Origin: a virus
Reading direction: 5' to 3' (one strand)
IMG/VR virus record: IMGVR_UViG_3300042868_001146
Location: 1-33,627 of that record
Length of the DNA: 33,627 bases
This document shows, piece after piece, positions 13,632 to 20,371 of this stretch. The notes under the pieces were generated by a model. The model saw only the letters and a program-made list of their open reading frames with translations, searched no databases and had not been told where the DNA came from. Within the stretch, counting starts at the first letter, position 1, and the number at the start of each line of letters is the position of its first letter. Made by a program: the position numbers and the translations under genes.

Positions 13632-13793
13632 ATGAAAATGAAGACCATTCAAGCTTTCTCGCTCATCGCACTGGCAGTAGTTATCCTTATCGGTGCTGTC
13701 ACTGGTGACTTCGATACCGCCGAATTGCTGATGTATACCGCCATCTTCGTAGGCCTGACAGCCGTTCATCTCACCACCGAAGACAATATTTAA
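13632..13793 (+). CDS. Small inner-membrane protein, 53 residues
   Basis: MKMKTIQAFSLIALAVVILI begins a first transmembrane segment (about residues 8-24); a second lies near 34-48 (LMYTAIFVGLTAV). A short polar loop separates them and a hydrophilic tail TTEDNI ends the protein. No family recognised. It has the repeated ribosome-site cassette. Membrane location is predicted from hydrophobicity; function unknown. Confidence 0.62.
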   Translation: MKMKTIQAFSLIALAVVILIGAVTGDFDTAELLMYTAIFVGLTAVHLTTEDNI

Positions 13794-13827
13794 TTATTAA
13801 CTGTCAACCCAGAAAGGAAATGACATC

Positions 13828-14475
13828 ATGCTAAAAATCTCTGTTACTTCAAAACTTGACGGCATCCGATCTTGGTCTTTACAGGCCATTGACACTTGCC
13901 CCGGTTCTGTCGCATCACCCGGTGAACTAGTAGACGCTTGCAAGGGCTGTTACGCCACAACAGGCAATTACCGCTTCAATAACGTCAAGGCACCGCGTCT
14001 GCATAATCAGGAAGACTGGAAGCGTATCGAGTGGGCGGATGATATGTGCCAAGAACTGGAAAAAGATCGCTATTTCCGCTGGTTTGATTCAGGCGATGTC
14101 TACACTCTTGCCCTTGCCGAAAAGATTCTAGAGGTTATGAAGCGTACCCCTTGGTGCCAGCATTGGTTGCCAACCCGTATGTACAAGTTTCCAAAGTTTA
14201 GACAGGTATTCGCTGAAATGCAGGCATTGAAAAATGTATCCGTGCGATTCTCATCTGACAGTGTGACCGGTCAATACACGAAGGGCTTACACGGTTCTGT
14301 GATTATCCCGTCTGCTGCTGATGCAAAGAAGGGCATGACAGTCTGCCAAGCTTACGAACATGAGGGCAAGTGTAACGGGTGCCGTGCCTGCTTTCACAAG
14401 CTTGCCAAGGTCATCGCCTACCCAGCACACGGCAAGACCATGCACAAAGTAATTTCAATCAAACTCGCGGCTTAA
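13828..14475 (+). CDS. GP88-family protein with cysteine clusters
   Basis: A 215-residue protein resembling the phage gene product 88 family. An N-terminal DTCPG and CKGCYATTGNYRF (near 28-52), the central RWFDSGDVYTLALAEKI (near 88-104) and a C-terminal C-x8-CNGCRACF cluster (near 173-187) suggest bound zinc or an iron-sulfur cluster. The family is common in phages and has no established activity. ATG at 13828 carries the ribosome-site cassette. It is the largest gene of the early leftmost part of the rightward transcript. Confidence 0.8.
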   Translation: MLKISVTSKLDGIRSWSLQAIDTCPGSVASPGELVDACKGCYATTGNYRFNNVKAPRLHNQEDWKRIEWADDMCQELEKDRYFRWFDSGDVYTLALAEKILEVMKRTPWCQHWLPTRMYKFPKFRQVFAEMQALKNVSVRFSSDSVTGQYTKGLHGSVIIPSAADAKKGMTVCQAYEHEGKCNGCRACFHKLAKVIAYPAHGKTMHKVISIKLAA

Positions 14476-14495
14476 ACCTGAAAGGAAATAGCCAA

Positions 14496-14777
14496 ATGAA
14501 AACGATCACAATCACTATCAACGTGCCAGACAATCTTAACGATCTGGAAATAAAAGACATTGAACGACAGTGCCAGACGATAGCAGACCCAGATTCAATC
14601 GCCATCTTTTGGAGTATTGAAGACGTACAAGAGGTGGCAAGGCATCTGACAGACGATCAGGCACGGGAAGTATTGGACGCAGTAAAGCGCCGCCATGATG
14701 CCACCATCGGCATTAACTGGGACGTATTGGAGACGGTAGCAGATGCCCTCTACGATGCCCCAGACGAAGACGAGTAA
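14496..14777 (+). CDS. Conserved small phage protein, 93 residues
   Basis: Starts at ATG 14496 with GAAAGGAAA; a longer in-frame extension into the GP88 gene is rejected. An N-terminal strand (MKTITITINVP), then helices including IEDVQEVARHLTDDQAREVL (near 41-60) and a RRHDATIGINWDVLETVAD segment (near 65-83), then an acidic tail. The IGINWD motif recurs in proteins of many phages, with unknown function. It is followed by the terminator at 14799-14823. Confidence 0.72.
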   Translation: MKTITITINVPDNLNDLEIKDIERQCQTIADPDSIAIFWSIEDVQEVARHLTDDQAREVLDAVKRRHDATIGINWDVLETVADALYDAPDEDE

Positions 14778-14798
14778 ACCCAGCAGAGTACTACCCAG

Positions 14799-14823
14799 CC
14801 CGGTATCCGTACCGGGTTTTTTT
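14799..14823 (+). terminator. Rho-independent terminator in the rightward region
   Basis: CCCGGTA (14799-14805), loop TCCG, TACCGGG (14810-14816), then seven T. A strong intrinsic terminator 21 bases after the 93-residue gene. No promoter is visible before the next gene at 14852, so the recombination genes may depend on read-through or antitermination. Confidence 0.9.
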
Positions 14824-14851
14824 ACCGCCATATGAACCGAAAGGAACCACC

Positions 14852-15013
14852 ATGCCAGTTACATTAGCAACCCTCTATGAGGTAGCACCAAACCTGTCAG
14901 AGCCAGACGCATTACAAGTCTTGCTACTCGTCAACCTGTCTCAGCAGCAGGGATATACCGTCAATCATTCGTTGATTGAGCGAATCATTCAGCGAGTAAC
15001 ATTTACATTTTAA
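14852..15013 (+). CDS. Small protein, 53 residues
   Basis: MPVTLATLYEVAPNLSEPDA leads to a leucine-rich helix (LQVLLLVNLSQQQGY) and a basic end (ERIIQRVTFTF). Not recognised. ATG at 14852 uses the sixth ribosome-site cassette. First gene after the internal terminator. Might be a small helix-based DNA- or protein-binding factor; no evidence beyond helix propensity. Confidence 0.6.
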   Translation: MPVTLATLYEVAPNLSEPDALQVLLLVNLSQQQGYTVNHSLIERIIQRVTFTF

Positions 15014-15026
15014 TAAGGGGTTTATC

Positions 15027-15980
15027 ATGGTCGGAAAAGTCACACCGGATACGATGCTGTCCGCATCCCGATTACCTGCTGTCATGGGATACAGCAAGTA
15101 CCGCAGTCCCAATGATGAACTATCCGCGAGCATCGATGCCATTGGCAATAAGGAAACTCCATTCGTTACAAATGAGGCAATGGAATGGGGCAATCGCACT
15201 GAGTCGATGATCCTAGAAGAGGCGGCAGTCCGATTGGGAGTTTCAAACTTAATTACCCAGCATCCAGAACCCTACTTCCATCCACTGCTAAAGCTGGCCT
15301 GTTCCCTTGATGCAACCGCAGATGGTAGCGGGATCACCGTTGCCAATGATCCAGACAAGGGCATCATGGTCATGGACGGGGATGTCATTACCCTAGAAGG
15401 AACGGGAGTCCTAGAAGCCAAGCTAACCAGTGTCGCACCAGAGCATAGCCCAGCGCTCTACAGAGGGCCGATCCAGCTTCAGGCACAGATGGATATCACC
15501 GGCGCTAAATGGGGCGCTCTATGCGTCTTATATCGCGGCACAGAGCTAAGGATTTTCCTGTTCAAACCACACCCGCCAACACTACGGGCAATTGATGCAG
15601 CCACCCTAGACTTTGAACGTAGACTTGACATCTGGAAAGCAGACAGGCATATTGAATACTATCCACCTGTCAATTCTGCCGATGCCAATCGGACATGGGG
15701 TCAGGCAGATGAGCAGACAGTCAGTCTTGGCGGCGAGTTTGAAACATGGGTACGGGATATCTGGGAAGCAAAGGCAGATATCAAGCAGTCCGAATCCATC
15801 ATCGATGACCGCGAGAAAAAGATTAAAGCTGCCATGCAGACAGCGACCAAAGCAGACGTAGGCCGGTACGAAATAAGCTGGCCGATGCGTAATTACCAAG
15901 CGACACAAGATCGCATTGTCAAAGGGAAAGCTGCGTATTCTGTGCGGCAATCCACACTAACCGTGAAGGAGAAAAAGTGA
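15027..15980 (+). CDS. YqaJ-type phage exonuclease
   Basis: A 317-residue PD-(D/E)XK nuclease of the YqaJ/lambda-exo kind, which resects double-stranded DNA ends to make single strands for the annealing partner. The start of the fold has LSASRLPAVMG (11-21) and MEWGNRTE (52-59); catalytic residues are D95 in CSLDA and E130-A-K132 in VLEAKLT, followed by Q150-L-Q152. The C-terminal 80 residues are helical. ATG at 15027 has AAGGGG. The stop overlaps the recT-like gene start by four bases. Confidence 0.87.
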   Translation: MVGKVTPDTMLSASRLPAVMGYSKYRSPNDELSASIDAIGNKETPFVTNEAMEWGNRTESMILEEAAVRLGVSNLITQHPEPYFHPLLKLACSLDATADGSGITVANDPDKGIMVMDGDVITLEGTGVLEAKLTSVAPEHSPALYRGPIQLQAQMDITGAKWGALCVLYRGTELRIFLFKPHPPTLRAIDAATLDFERRLDIWKADRHIEYYPPVNSADANRTWGQADEQTVSLGGEFETWVRDIWEAKADIKQSESIIDDREKKIKAAMQTATKADVGRYEISWPMRNYQATQDRIVKGKAAYSVRQSTLTVKEKK

Positions 15981-17053
15981 GCAATATCACAGTCAGAAAC
16001 GGGTTCCTGCCAGCTACATTCGGGGAAGCAAAGCAGTTCGCTACCGAGTTGGCAAGCAGCAACCTAGTTCCTAAAGCCTACGCAGGCAAGCCGTTAGATA
16101 TCCTAGTGGCAATTCAATGGGGTACAGAACTAGGTCTTGCCCCAATGCAATCCCTGCAAAACATCGCAGTAATTAACGGCAAGCCATCAGTCTACGGCGA
16201 TGCCCTGATGGCACTGGTACTCGCCAACCCTGCCTGCGAGGGCGTAGAGGAGTTTATCGAAGGCACAGATACATCCAACCCTGTCGCTGTCTGCATTGCC
16301 CACAGAAGGGGGCGCAAGCCGGTTACAGCACGGTTCTCAGTTGAGGATGCAAAGCGGGCAGGACTTTGGAATAAGCAGGGGCCGTGGACGCAGTACCCAA
16401 AGCGGATGTTGCAGATGAGAGCCAGAGGCTTTGCCCTGCGTGACTCTTTCCCTGATGCACTTAAAGGTTTGATAACAGTAGAGGAAGCACAGGATTATCC
16501 AGAGGATGCAAAGCCACAAGTTAAGGACATCCCACGGAACCCATTGGATGCTATCGCTCCACCAAAACCAATAGAGGAAACCTATGAGGTACTTGAAGCA
16601 GAGAGCGTTGAAGATGCCGACACACCGGAGCCAGAGACAGAGGCGGCAGTCGTGGTTGCGGAGGTTGTCGAATTTCAGGACACTGCTACCGTGGACGTGG
16701 AGGAAGCCGCTAGTCCAATCGTGGCGCAGGAAACTGGTTCCGAATGGACTCTCTTTGTGCCGGGGAAGGAACCCATACCCATCAGCACGATGGCTGAGTG
16801 GCTGGTTGAGTACAACAAGCTCGCCGATCAGGTCACGCAGGCAGGCAAGGTTGCACCTAGAAAGAGGATGACTAAACTGCGAGAACTACGGGAGGCCAAC
16901 GAGCCAACCGTCAAGCGGCTCGACACCATGATTCGGGTAGTCCTGACGCAAGCCTATCAAACCCGACTCGGCTACCTCGGAACAAAGATGAAGGAAGAGG
17001 AAGGCAAAGTCGATAACGTGAGGGAAGACAATGGACTACAACGTCAAACTTGA
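15977..17053 (+). CDS. recT: RecT-family single-strand annealing protein
   Basis: A 358-residue protein starting at GTG 15977 (GTGA overlap with the exonuclease stop). Residues about 5-190 show the RecT core: FLPATFGEAKQFATELASS, then ILVAIQWGTELGLAPMQSLQ (near 47-66), GKPSVYGDALMALV, SVEDAKRAGLWNKQGPWTQY (near 121-140) and KRMLQMRARGFALRDSFPD. It anneals complementary strands created by the exonuclease. Beyond about residue 190 is an acidic Glu/Ala/Val-rich linker followed by a second helical domain (near 245-350) not typical of short RecT proteins. Confidence 0.87.
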   Translation: MSNITVRNGFLPATFGEAKQFATELASSNLVPKAYAGKPLDILVAIQWGTELGLAPMQSLQNIAVINGKPSVYGDALMALVLANPACEGVEEFIEGTDTSNPVAVCIAHRRGRKPVTARFSVEDAKRAGLWNKQGPWTQYPKRMLQMRARGFALRDSFPDALKGLITVEEAQDYPEDAKPQVKDIPRNPLDAIAPPKPIEETYEVLEAESVEDADTPEPETEAAVVVAEVVEFQDTATVDVEEAASPIVAQETGSEWTLFVPGKEPIPISTMAEWLVEYNKLADQVTQAGKVAPRKRMTKLRELREANEPTVKRLDTMIRVVLTQAYQTRLGYLGTKMKEEEGKVDNVREDNGLQRQT

Positions 17054-17258
17054 ACTAGCCAAAGAGTACCTGCGAAGCAGGAAGAAACTTATTAGCGAAC
17101 AGATCGCTAATGATCCTACCCGCTTCATCCCATCAGCAGCCATCGAAACCGACGTAACGAGGACAATGAATGAATATCGACTATCCACCAGAAAAAATAA
17201 GGAAACCGGCTCATCGACTATTCGATTTTTTAATAAAAAATTATCGTATAAAAAGTGA
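17031..17258 (+). CDS. Small basic protein, 75 residues
   Basis: ATG at 17031, overlapping the end of the RecT gene by 23 bases. Begins MDYNVKLELAKEYLRSRKKL and continues with PTRFIPSAAIETDVTRTMNEY. The last 30 residues are encoded in an out-of-frame overlap with the HTH gene and are Lys/Arg/Ser-rich, so the functional part may be residues 1-46. No named family recognised. Confidence 0.55.
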   Translation: MDYNVKLELAKEYLRSRKKLISEQIANDPTRFIPSAAIETDVTRTMNEYRLSTRKNKETGSSTIRFFNKKLSYKK

Positions 17259-17400
17259 CCATGCGTTATCCGAGGCACTCAGTGTACTGCCATCGACCAT
17301 CTGCAAGATGAGAGCAGGTAGGCCAGTCACTGCTGCCGTTATCCTGAAGGTTCATGAGAAGTACGAGATACCTATCCGTGATATCAAGGCACTGCTATGA
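17170..17400 (+). CDS. Cro/CI-like helix-turn-helix protein, 76 residues
   Basis: The segment HALSEALSVLPSTICKMRAG (near 31-50) is a helix-turn-helix, followed by VTAAVILKVHEKYEIPIRDI, the pattern of small lambda-repressor-like proteins in proteobacteria and their phages. ATG at 17170 has GAGG 7 bases upstream. It probably regulates phage or host promoters. It overlaps the preceding gene by 89 bases in another frame and the next start by four (ATGA). Confidence 0.72.
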   Translation: MNIDYPPEKIRKPAHRLFDFLIKNYRIKSDHALSEALSVLPSTICKMRAGRPVTAAVILKVHEKYEIPIRDIKALL

Positions 17401-17576
17401 GTGAATCCAAAGACGAAACTCTGCGCTGGTGTACGTCATGCAACTGCAAGCGTGAGATGGATGGCGGGTACTGGAAGAAGTGCAACCGGACAAAGCGATG
17501 GGTGTGTATCCACTGCAAGAACAAAACATCACCCAGCTTCTACGGTAAAAGCAATGCGCTGCCTGCACTGTATTAA
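17397..17576 (+). CDS. Zinc-ribbon-like small protein, 59 residues
   Basis: Starts ATG 17397 (ATGA overlap). The sequence WCTSCNCKREMDGGYWKKC (near 11-29) and WVCIHCKNK (near 35-43) gives C-x2-C and C-x2-C pairs with extra cysteines at 17 and 29, the look of a zinc ribbon. Likely binds nucleic acid or protein. Basic overall. Function unknown. Confidence 0.7.
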   Translation: MSESKDETLRWCTSCNCKREMDGGYWKKCNRTKRWVCIHCKNKTSPSFYGKSNALPALY

Positions 17577-17766
17577 CTACAACATGAAGGACTACCCCTC
17601 CCATGCAAGGGTGGGGTATGGCAGGTGCATGGCAGCAGATTTGCAAAGAGAAGGGGCTGTATTCATGTCAATCATAGCCGAGGTAGATTGTGATGCGTAC
17701 AGCCCTGCAAAGGATGGCGTAGTCTTTAAACGAGAGGAATGGTATGAGAGCCGCAAGGGTCGATGA
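17554..17766 (+). CDS. Small cysteine-containing protein, 70 residues
   Basis: ATG at 17554, overlapping the previous gene by 23 bases. MRCLHCINYNMKDYPSHARV has a C-x2-C pair, a further C at 25 and C46 may complete a zinc site. A longer frame from GTG 17401 reads antagonistically over the zinc-ribbon gene and is rejected. Similar CxxC small proteins are frequent in phage early operons. The stop lies in the next gene. Confidence 0.62.
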   Translation: MRCLHCINYNMKDYPSHARVGYGRCMAADLQREGAVFMSIIAEVDCDAYSPAKDGVVFKREEWYESRKGR

Positions 17767-18058
17767 TAACCAGAAGGAAATAGTCAAAGCCCTGCGGGAT
17801 ATGGGTTGCTCCGTCCAGCATCTTCATGCCGTAGGCAAAGGATGCCCTGATCTACTGGTGGGATACAAAGGATTCAACATCCTGCTGGAGATTAAGGACG
17901 GATGCAAGTCACAATCAGAACAGAAACTTACACCAGACCAAACCATCTGGCACTACGCATGGCGAGGTCATGTGGATGTAGTCAATACCGTGGGGTCAGC
18001 AATACTGGCAGTGCATCGTTATGCCCGTGATCTTGCTGACTTGGATGATTTGAAATGA
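17744..18058 (+). CDS. VRR-NUC nuclease
   Basis: A 104-residue stand-alone VRR-NUC domain (PD-(D/E)XK fold). The key residues are D36 in GCPDLLVGY, E49 and K51 in LLEIKDG, with a conserved Q-x-x-W-H segment (near 66-70) behind. Such phage enzymes are structure-specific nucleases, possibly resolving branched DNA during recombination or concatemer processing. ATG at 17744 overlaps the previous gene by 23 bases, and the stop shares ATGA with a short unsupported frame. Confidence 0.87.
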   Translation: MRAARVDDNQKEIVKALRDMGCSVQHLHAVGKGCPDLLVGYKGFNILLEIKDGCKSQSEQKLTPDQTIWHYAWRGHVDVVNTVGSAILAVHRYARDLADLDDLK

Positions 18059-18091
18059 GTCTCTGGCGTAAACGTCAAGTGGAGGAAAGTA

Positions 18092-18283
18092 ATGGAGAAA
18101 CTAAAAGAATACGCAATCTTCTTATGCCTGATACCGGCATGGGTACTGCTGCTGTACTGCCTAATCGTGGTGAACATCAACCCGCCAACGAGACACAACG
18201 TCTGCACGGTAGCAGAGATAAGCCCAGACGTAACACCGGCGGAGCGTGAGCGTTGCCGTCAGATCAGGGGGCATAAGCTATGA
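18092..18283 (+). CDS. Small membrane protein, 63 residues
   Basis: MEKLKEYAIFLCLIPAWVLL starts a single transmembrane helix (about 8-28), followed by an extracytoplasmic-looking domain with two cysteines (C38, C55) in a TPAERERCRQIRGHKL end. A GGAGG site is just upstream. It is the plausible gene in this interval; the overlapping frame from 18055 is rejected. It shares an ATGA overlap with the next gene. Function unknown. Confidence 0.68.
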   Translation: MEKLKEYAIFLCLIPAWVLLLYCLIVVNINPPTRHNVCTVAEISPDVTPAERERCRQIRGHKL

Positions 18284-18489
18284 AGCCAGCAGTGTGGAGG
18301 ATATTTCAAAATGGTCGATGGAGCTACTCAGACCAGCCAAGTACAAGACACCAAGACAGACCAGCATGGCAACCATTGTATGCACACACGGAGCGTGAAG
18401 AGTACGCGCTACTGGTCGAGCAGTTAGGTATGGAGGGCTACGGCACACTGTTTATTGCTGCGGCAATCAGGGCAAGGGGGCAGGGATGA
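18280..18489 (+). CDS. Small phage protein, 69 residues
   Basis: MKPAVWRIFQNGRWSYSDQP and a PAWQPLYAHTERE segment recall the short W-x-P-L-Y proteins widespread in phage early operons. No function known. ATGA overlaps on both sides indicate translational coupling. Confidence 0.6.
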   Translation: MKPAVWRIFQNGRWSYSDQPSTRHQDRPAWQPLYAHTEREEYALLVEQLGMEGYGTLFIAAAIRARGQG

Positions 18490-18593
18490 CTGACAACGTA
18501 GCAAAGATCAAAATATACAAATCGCCATTCATCAATTGGTACTTGCGGAAGATGCTGCAACTACGCAGGTGGGTAGAAAGTGAGACGAAATGA
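18486..18593 (+). CDS. Very small basic protein, 35 residues
   Basis: ATG at 18486 to TGA 18593, with four-base ATGA overlaps to both neighbours. The peptide contains INWYLRKMLQLRRWVESE. Only the tight coupling supports it as a gene. Confidence 0.5.
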   Translation: MTDNVAKIKIYKSPFINWYLRKMLQLRRWVESETK

Positions 18594-18916
18594 ATAACGA
18601 CAAACAATGCGACCGATGTGGCGAAGTCAATCCAGCTGAGATACATACCTGCTCACCACAGGAGCCGGTGGCGTGGGTGTGGACGGTAAACAGCGGTGCA
18701 GGATACATAACCAGAGGCGTAGGGTTTGATAAGGCAGACATCCCATTTGCAAAACATACCCCGCTTTACACCGCCCCACCACAGCGCCAGCAGCGCACTT
18801 ATACGCTTCGCAAGTGGCAAGGGTTGACTGATAAGGAGATTGAAGACTGCTTAGAAATGAGTATTCATGGGACGTGCCGAGCCATTGAAGCCAAGCTAAA
18901 GGAGAAGAACGGATGA
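18590..18916 (+). CDS. Phage protein with N-terminal zinc-finger-like motif, 108 residues
   Basis: CDRCGEVNPAEIHTC (near 7-21) gives a C-x2-C..H-x-C set, then EPVAWVWTVNS and a HTPLYTAPPQRQ motif (near 56-67), a combination often seen in phage early proteins; a C-terminal helix (LTDKEIEDCLEM) follows. No known activity. Coupled to both neighbours by ATGA overlaps. Confidence 0.68.
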   Translation: MNNDKQCDRCGEVNPAEIHTCSPQEPVAWVWTVNSGAGYITRGVGFDKADIPFAKHTPLYTAPPQRQQRTYTLRKWQGLTDKEIEDCLEMSIHGTCRAIEAKLKEKNG

Positions 18917-19221
18917 ACAAGACATTCGCAGAGCGTAAAGCAGAGTGGGAAGACTACCACCGTGAGAACCCTATGGTTTGGGAATACTTCCAGAAATTTT
19001 CTTTTGAAGCAATCGCAAAACAGCGCGACAGGATTAGCCACTGGCTCATTATCAACCGGATTCGGTGGGAGGTTTACATCGTAACCACAGGCGAAGAGTT
19101 TAAGATTAGCAACAACTACATCGCCTTCTACGCACGGCTATGGCAGCAGACATTCCCCCAGCACAAAGACTTGTTTCATACCAAGCCCATGCTAGGGGAA
19201 CGTGGCCTAGTTCTTTCTTAG
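18913..19221 (+). CDS. Conserved phage protein, 102 residues
   Basis: Last rightward gene. FEAIAKQRDRISHWLIINRI followed by RWEVYIVTTGEEFKISNNYI and AFYARLW (residue range about 31-78) matches a frequently seen phage family of unknown function with an IRW...N-N-Y...YARL pattern. It is tail-to-tail with the spanin genes and overlaps Rz by 15 bases. Confidence 0.72.
   Translation: MNKTFAERKAEWEDYHRENPMVWEYFQKFSFEAIAKQRDRISHWLIINRIRWEVYIVTTGEEFKISNNYIAFYARLWQQTFPQHKDLFHTKPMLGERGLVLS
19192..19219 (+). terminator. Possible weak terminator at the convergent junction
   Basis: CTAGG (19192-19196) and CCTAG (19206-19210) could pair, followed by TTCTTTCTT. The stem is short and within the coding end of the last rightward gene. 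No better terminator for either strand was found at this junction. Confidence 0.25.
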
Positions 19222-19680
19222 GGTTTCGTATTGGTCACGGCACTGCTTGAGGAGGATTCGGAGTTCGTCCCCTCGGGCAGCTTCCCTTGCAAGAAACTCT
19301 CCATCTGGGCGGTAAAGTTCTTTTCCAGTACACCCGGTGGCAGCGGGTCTAGCATCGGTGGTACTGGGCACGGCACTGGCTTCGGCGGTGGGGCGCTCCT
19401 GCCTGTCGCGCAAGCTGTTAGACAAAGCGGTAGCACGAGCATTAAGATTCCTGATCTCACGATCCTTCTCCTGTCTTAGTTGGTCAGCACCGGCCTGCAA
19501 TGCCTGCTCCTTCTCACGGGCAGCAGTCTGTGCCGCAGCGTACTCAGCTTCCTGTGCTGCCTTTTCCTTGTCCCACTTCTGCTGGACTTCAGCCATGCCA
19601 AGTTCATGCCCTTGGTAAAGGCCAGCGCCACCAGCAGCAGCAACCGCCAGCACAAAACCAAGGATCAGCCACGGGTTCAT
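19207..19680 (-). CDS. Rz: Inner-membrane spanin (Rz-like)
   Basis: A 157-residue i-spanin. Residues about 4-22 form an N-terminal transmembrane anchor, then a long Ala/Glu/Gln/Lys coiled coil (about 32-95) that spans the periplasm, a Thr/Pro/Ala-rich hinge and a final helix. It pairs with the lipoprotein Rz1 to fuse inner and outer membranes at lysis. ATG at 19680 overlaps the preceding stop (ATGA). Confidence 0.85.
   Translation of the reverse strand: MNPWLILGFVLAVAAAGGAGLYQGHELGMAEVQQKWDKEKAAQEAEYAAAQTAAREKEQALQAGADQLRQEKDREIRNLNARATALSNSLRDRQERPTAEASAVPSTTDARPAATGCTGKELYRPDGEFLAREAARGDELRILLKQCRDQYETLRKN
19218..19460 (-). CDS. Rz1: Outer-membrane spanin lipoprotein (Rz1-like)
   Basis: An 80-residue protein fully nested in the Rz gene in another frame, the lambda arrangement. 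The signal peptide ends in lipobox LTAC with C17 as lipidation site; a Pro-rich segment (PPPKPVPCPVPPMLDPLPPG, near 24-43) follows. Its C-terminus is Ser/Thr-rich. Confidence 0.85.
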   Translation of the reverse strand: MRSGILMLVLPLCLTACATGRSAPPPKPVPCPVPPMLDPLPPGVLEKNFTAQMESFLQGKLPEGTNSESSSSSAVTNTKP

Positions 19681-19856
19681 TTCTGTCCCGGTACTTTCTT
19701 GCCTTCTAACTTCTTATGAACTTTGATGGTCTTACACACAGGAACTTCCTTGCCCTGCTTGTTACGCTCCATGTGGCAGACCTTCTTAACTTCACCGCCA
19801 GCATAGGAATTCAAACTAAATGCAGCAAATAGTGCAAGTACGATTACATTACGCAT
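19677..19856 (-). CDS. Secreted Lys-rich small protein, 59 residues
   Basis: Signal peptide MRNVIVLALFAAFSLNSYAG with a SYA cleavage site; mature part GEVKKVCHMERNKQGKEVPV, C, then TIKVHKKLEGKKVP, basic with two cysteines. Located directly before the spanins with an ATGA overlap. It is exported, and a role in envelope binding or lysis timing is possible but not shown. Confidence 0.7.
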   Translation of the reverse strand: MRNVIVLALFAAFSLNSYAGGEVKKVCHMERNKQGKEVPVCKTIKVHKKLEGKKVPGQK

Positions 19857-19858
19857 GA

Positions 19859-20371
19859 TTAAACCTCCGGTTCAGGTGCAGGTGGTGGGGCTTTCTTACC
19901 ATCGAAGCCTACGCCAGCAGCTTGCTGTGCCACAGGTTCGCCAGTAAAGACAGGGGCAGGTGGTGTCGGACGGCCAGCAGCAGCCGCAGGTGCAGCCGAC
20001 GGAACAGACTCAGGCATCGGGGTAGGTGGCTTTGCAGCCTGTGCGCTGGCCTCTTTAAAGCCTGCCATCGTGGTCTTCATCACATCCATCTGGCCTTGGT
20101 CTGTGCCGTTCAGCATGATGCCTGACAAGATGCCACAGAGGAATGATGCCACCGGGATAATGACTTCAAAAAATTTCTGGTCAATCGGGCTGATCCCTTT
20201 GAGTGGCTGGGTCACGAAGATGACCGAGTACAGGATCGTGAAGATGATACCCATCAGTGTCAGCGTCAGGCAGATACCGATGATGAACTTCAGACGAGCC
20301 ATCAATTCGTCAGTGGTGTACAGCGTCCCACGATCAAGCATCCGATCAGCAATTTTATTTAGCACAGTCAT
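19859..20371 (-). CDS. Holin-like membrane protein, 170 residues
   Basis: Two transmembrane segments (about 30-52, IIGICLTLTLMGIIFTILYSV, and about 70-86, VIIPVASFLCGILSGIML) and a long Pro/Ala-rich cytoplasmic tail. Two-helix membrane proteins next to an endolysin are often holins, but no holin family is identified with confidence. Its start overlaps the lipoprotein stop region by 17 bases. Confidence 0.6.
   Translation of the reverse strand: MTVLNKIADRMLDRGTLYTTDELMARLKFIIGICLTLTLMGIIFTILYSVIFVTQPLKGISPIDQKFFEVIIPVASFLCGILSGIMLNGTDQGQMDVMKTTMAGFKEASAQAAKPPTPMPESVPSAAPAAAAGRPTPPAPVFTGEPVAQQAAGVGFDGKKAPPPAPEPEV

Larger units (their letters stand above)
13202..14854 (+). repeat. Family of repeated translation-initiation cassettes
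   Basis: Six small-gene starts share a leader: 13202-13230, 13393-13417, 13606-13634, 13803-13830, 14473-14498 and 14833-14854. The core is AACC-x-[AG]A[AG]AGGA followed by A/C-rich bases and ATG. Copies at 13202 and 13606 differ at only two positions over 29 bases. The conserved part extends 15-20 bases beyond what a Shine-Dalgarno site needs. Confidence 0.75.

Noticed and set aside
17401-17553. Upstream in-frame extension of the 70-residue gene from GTG 17401
   Set aside because: It overlaps the zinc-ribbon-like gene in another frame, and the cysteine pattern starts at the ATG 17554.
18055-18249. 64-codon frame with ATGA overlap to the nuclease stop
   Set aside because: The overlapping frame at 18092 has a GGAGG site and a membrane-segment protein, making it the better gene.
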